Of a DNA stretch of 64,000 bases, positions 63,818 to 64,000 are shown piece by piece. The notes below the pieces were generated by a model. It worked only from the letters and a program-made list of their open reading frames with translations, made no database searches and was not told where the DNA came from. The position numbers and the translations under genes are program-made. This DNA comes from Thiocystis violacea. Its GTDB lineage: Bacteria; Pseudomonadota; Gammaproteobacteria; Chromatiales; Chromatiaceae. The DNA is taken from the NCBI RefSeq assembly GCF_016583565.1, contig NZ_NRRF01000015.1, positions 1 through 64,000 on the forward strand. The letters are read 5' to 3'. Position 1 is the stretch's first letter. Each line of letters starts with the position of its first letter.

Positions 63818-64000
63818 TCATGACGCCAAGCGGTTTGCTCTTCGCCGAACGCGGCCGATCCCCACCCCGGCCAGGACCATCACGCAAGCCGTGCCGATCG
63901 GCGCCCAATTTCCGACCACGGAATAAGGCGTTGCGCCCTGCATGGGCCGCACATCCGCCTGCGCGCTGCCGCGCGCGAACGCGGGGATGGTCGCGACCAC
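63818..64000 (-). CDS. lnt: Apolipoprotein N-acyltransferase Lnt, C-terminal end
   Basis: Sixty codons entering from the right edge contain GSAQADVRPMQGATPYSVVG, then NWAPIGTACVMVLAG and a basic end (GRVRRRANRLAS). This fits the last strand of the carbon-nitrogen hydrolase domain and the final membrane helix of Lnt, in which a G-x-TPY-x-x-x-G-[DN]-W segment is typical. Lnt adds the third acyl chain to lipoproteins. The start and active site lie outside the window. The 172 bases between it and the next gene show nothing clear. Confidence 0.6.
   Translation of the reverse strand: MVATIPAFARGSAQADVRPMQGATPYSVVGNWAPIGTACVMVLAGVGIGRVRRRANRLAS

Overview
The window is high-GC DNA from a Gammaproteobacterium. 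The order ndk-rlmN-pilW-rodZ-hisS-yfgM-bamB-der on the minus strand is the standard gammaproteobacterial arrangement. Together with a complete exosortase A (XrtA)/PEP-CTERM exopolysaccharide locus, GlgA-type glycogen genes and a short LOV photoreceptor, it fits a purple sulfur bacterium (Chromatiaceae) or close relative. That assignment is an inference; no 16S rRNA or photosynthesis gene is present. I see no tRNA, rRNA or CRISPR array.

1-9.4 kb is a patchy accessory region. It holds a cut-off IS4-type transposase, a group II intron remnant, a PEP-CTERM substrate gene behind a near-consensus sigma-54 promoter, and an FAD-linked oxidase. Next come two convergent GNAT-like acyltransferases of exosortase type, a frameshifted PIN toxin beside an intact antitoxin, a patatin phospholipase and several repeat families. 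9.4-14.4 kb carries a small coiled-coil membrane protein and an RND pump with its periplasmic adaptor, but no outer-membrane channel.

14.8-38.6 kb is the XrtA locus: prsT (with a 316-residue internal duplication), then an XrtA ATPase carrying a C-terminal OmpA domain, prsK and prsR. These are followed by the polysaccharide export lipoprotein, chain-length protein, tyrosine autokinase, outer-membrane protein, deacetylase, FemAB protein, glycosyltransferase, exosortase A-EpsI fusion, second glycosyltransferase and amidotransferase. Many genes overlap by 1-8 bases. The simplest model: PrsK/PrsR activate sigma-54 promoters such as the one at 1223, the Wzc/Wza-like proteins export a polysaccharide, and XrtA processes PEP-CTERM proteins into that matrix. 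No initiating sugar-phosphate transferase, flippase or polymerase is in the window, so some parts must lie elsewhere.

38.8-42.5 kb holds a radical SAM protein, an SDR-DUF2867 protein and a two-gene SRPBCC/LOV unit. 42.9-51.2 kb is the housekeeping block, with ispG missing from its usual place between rodZ and hisS and a 4 x 20-bp tandem repeat there instead. 51.6-64 kb carries a TlpA-like thioredoxin, a DHH phosphoesterase, an L,D-transpeptidase, a GH13 glycosidase and glgA with a 200-residue low-complexity extension. It continues with an Hsp70/DUF2760 pair, a DUF2934 protein, ubiX, mpl, a membrane protein and the 3' end of lnt.

Repeats are unusually informative here: a 132-bp element shared by two intergenic regions next to XrtA-system genes, a MITE with target-site duplication, ~130-bp palindromic repeats flanking prsT and the RND genes, and 16-20-bp phased tandem repeats beside several gene starts.
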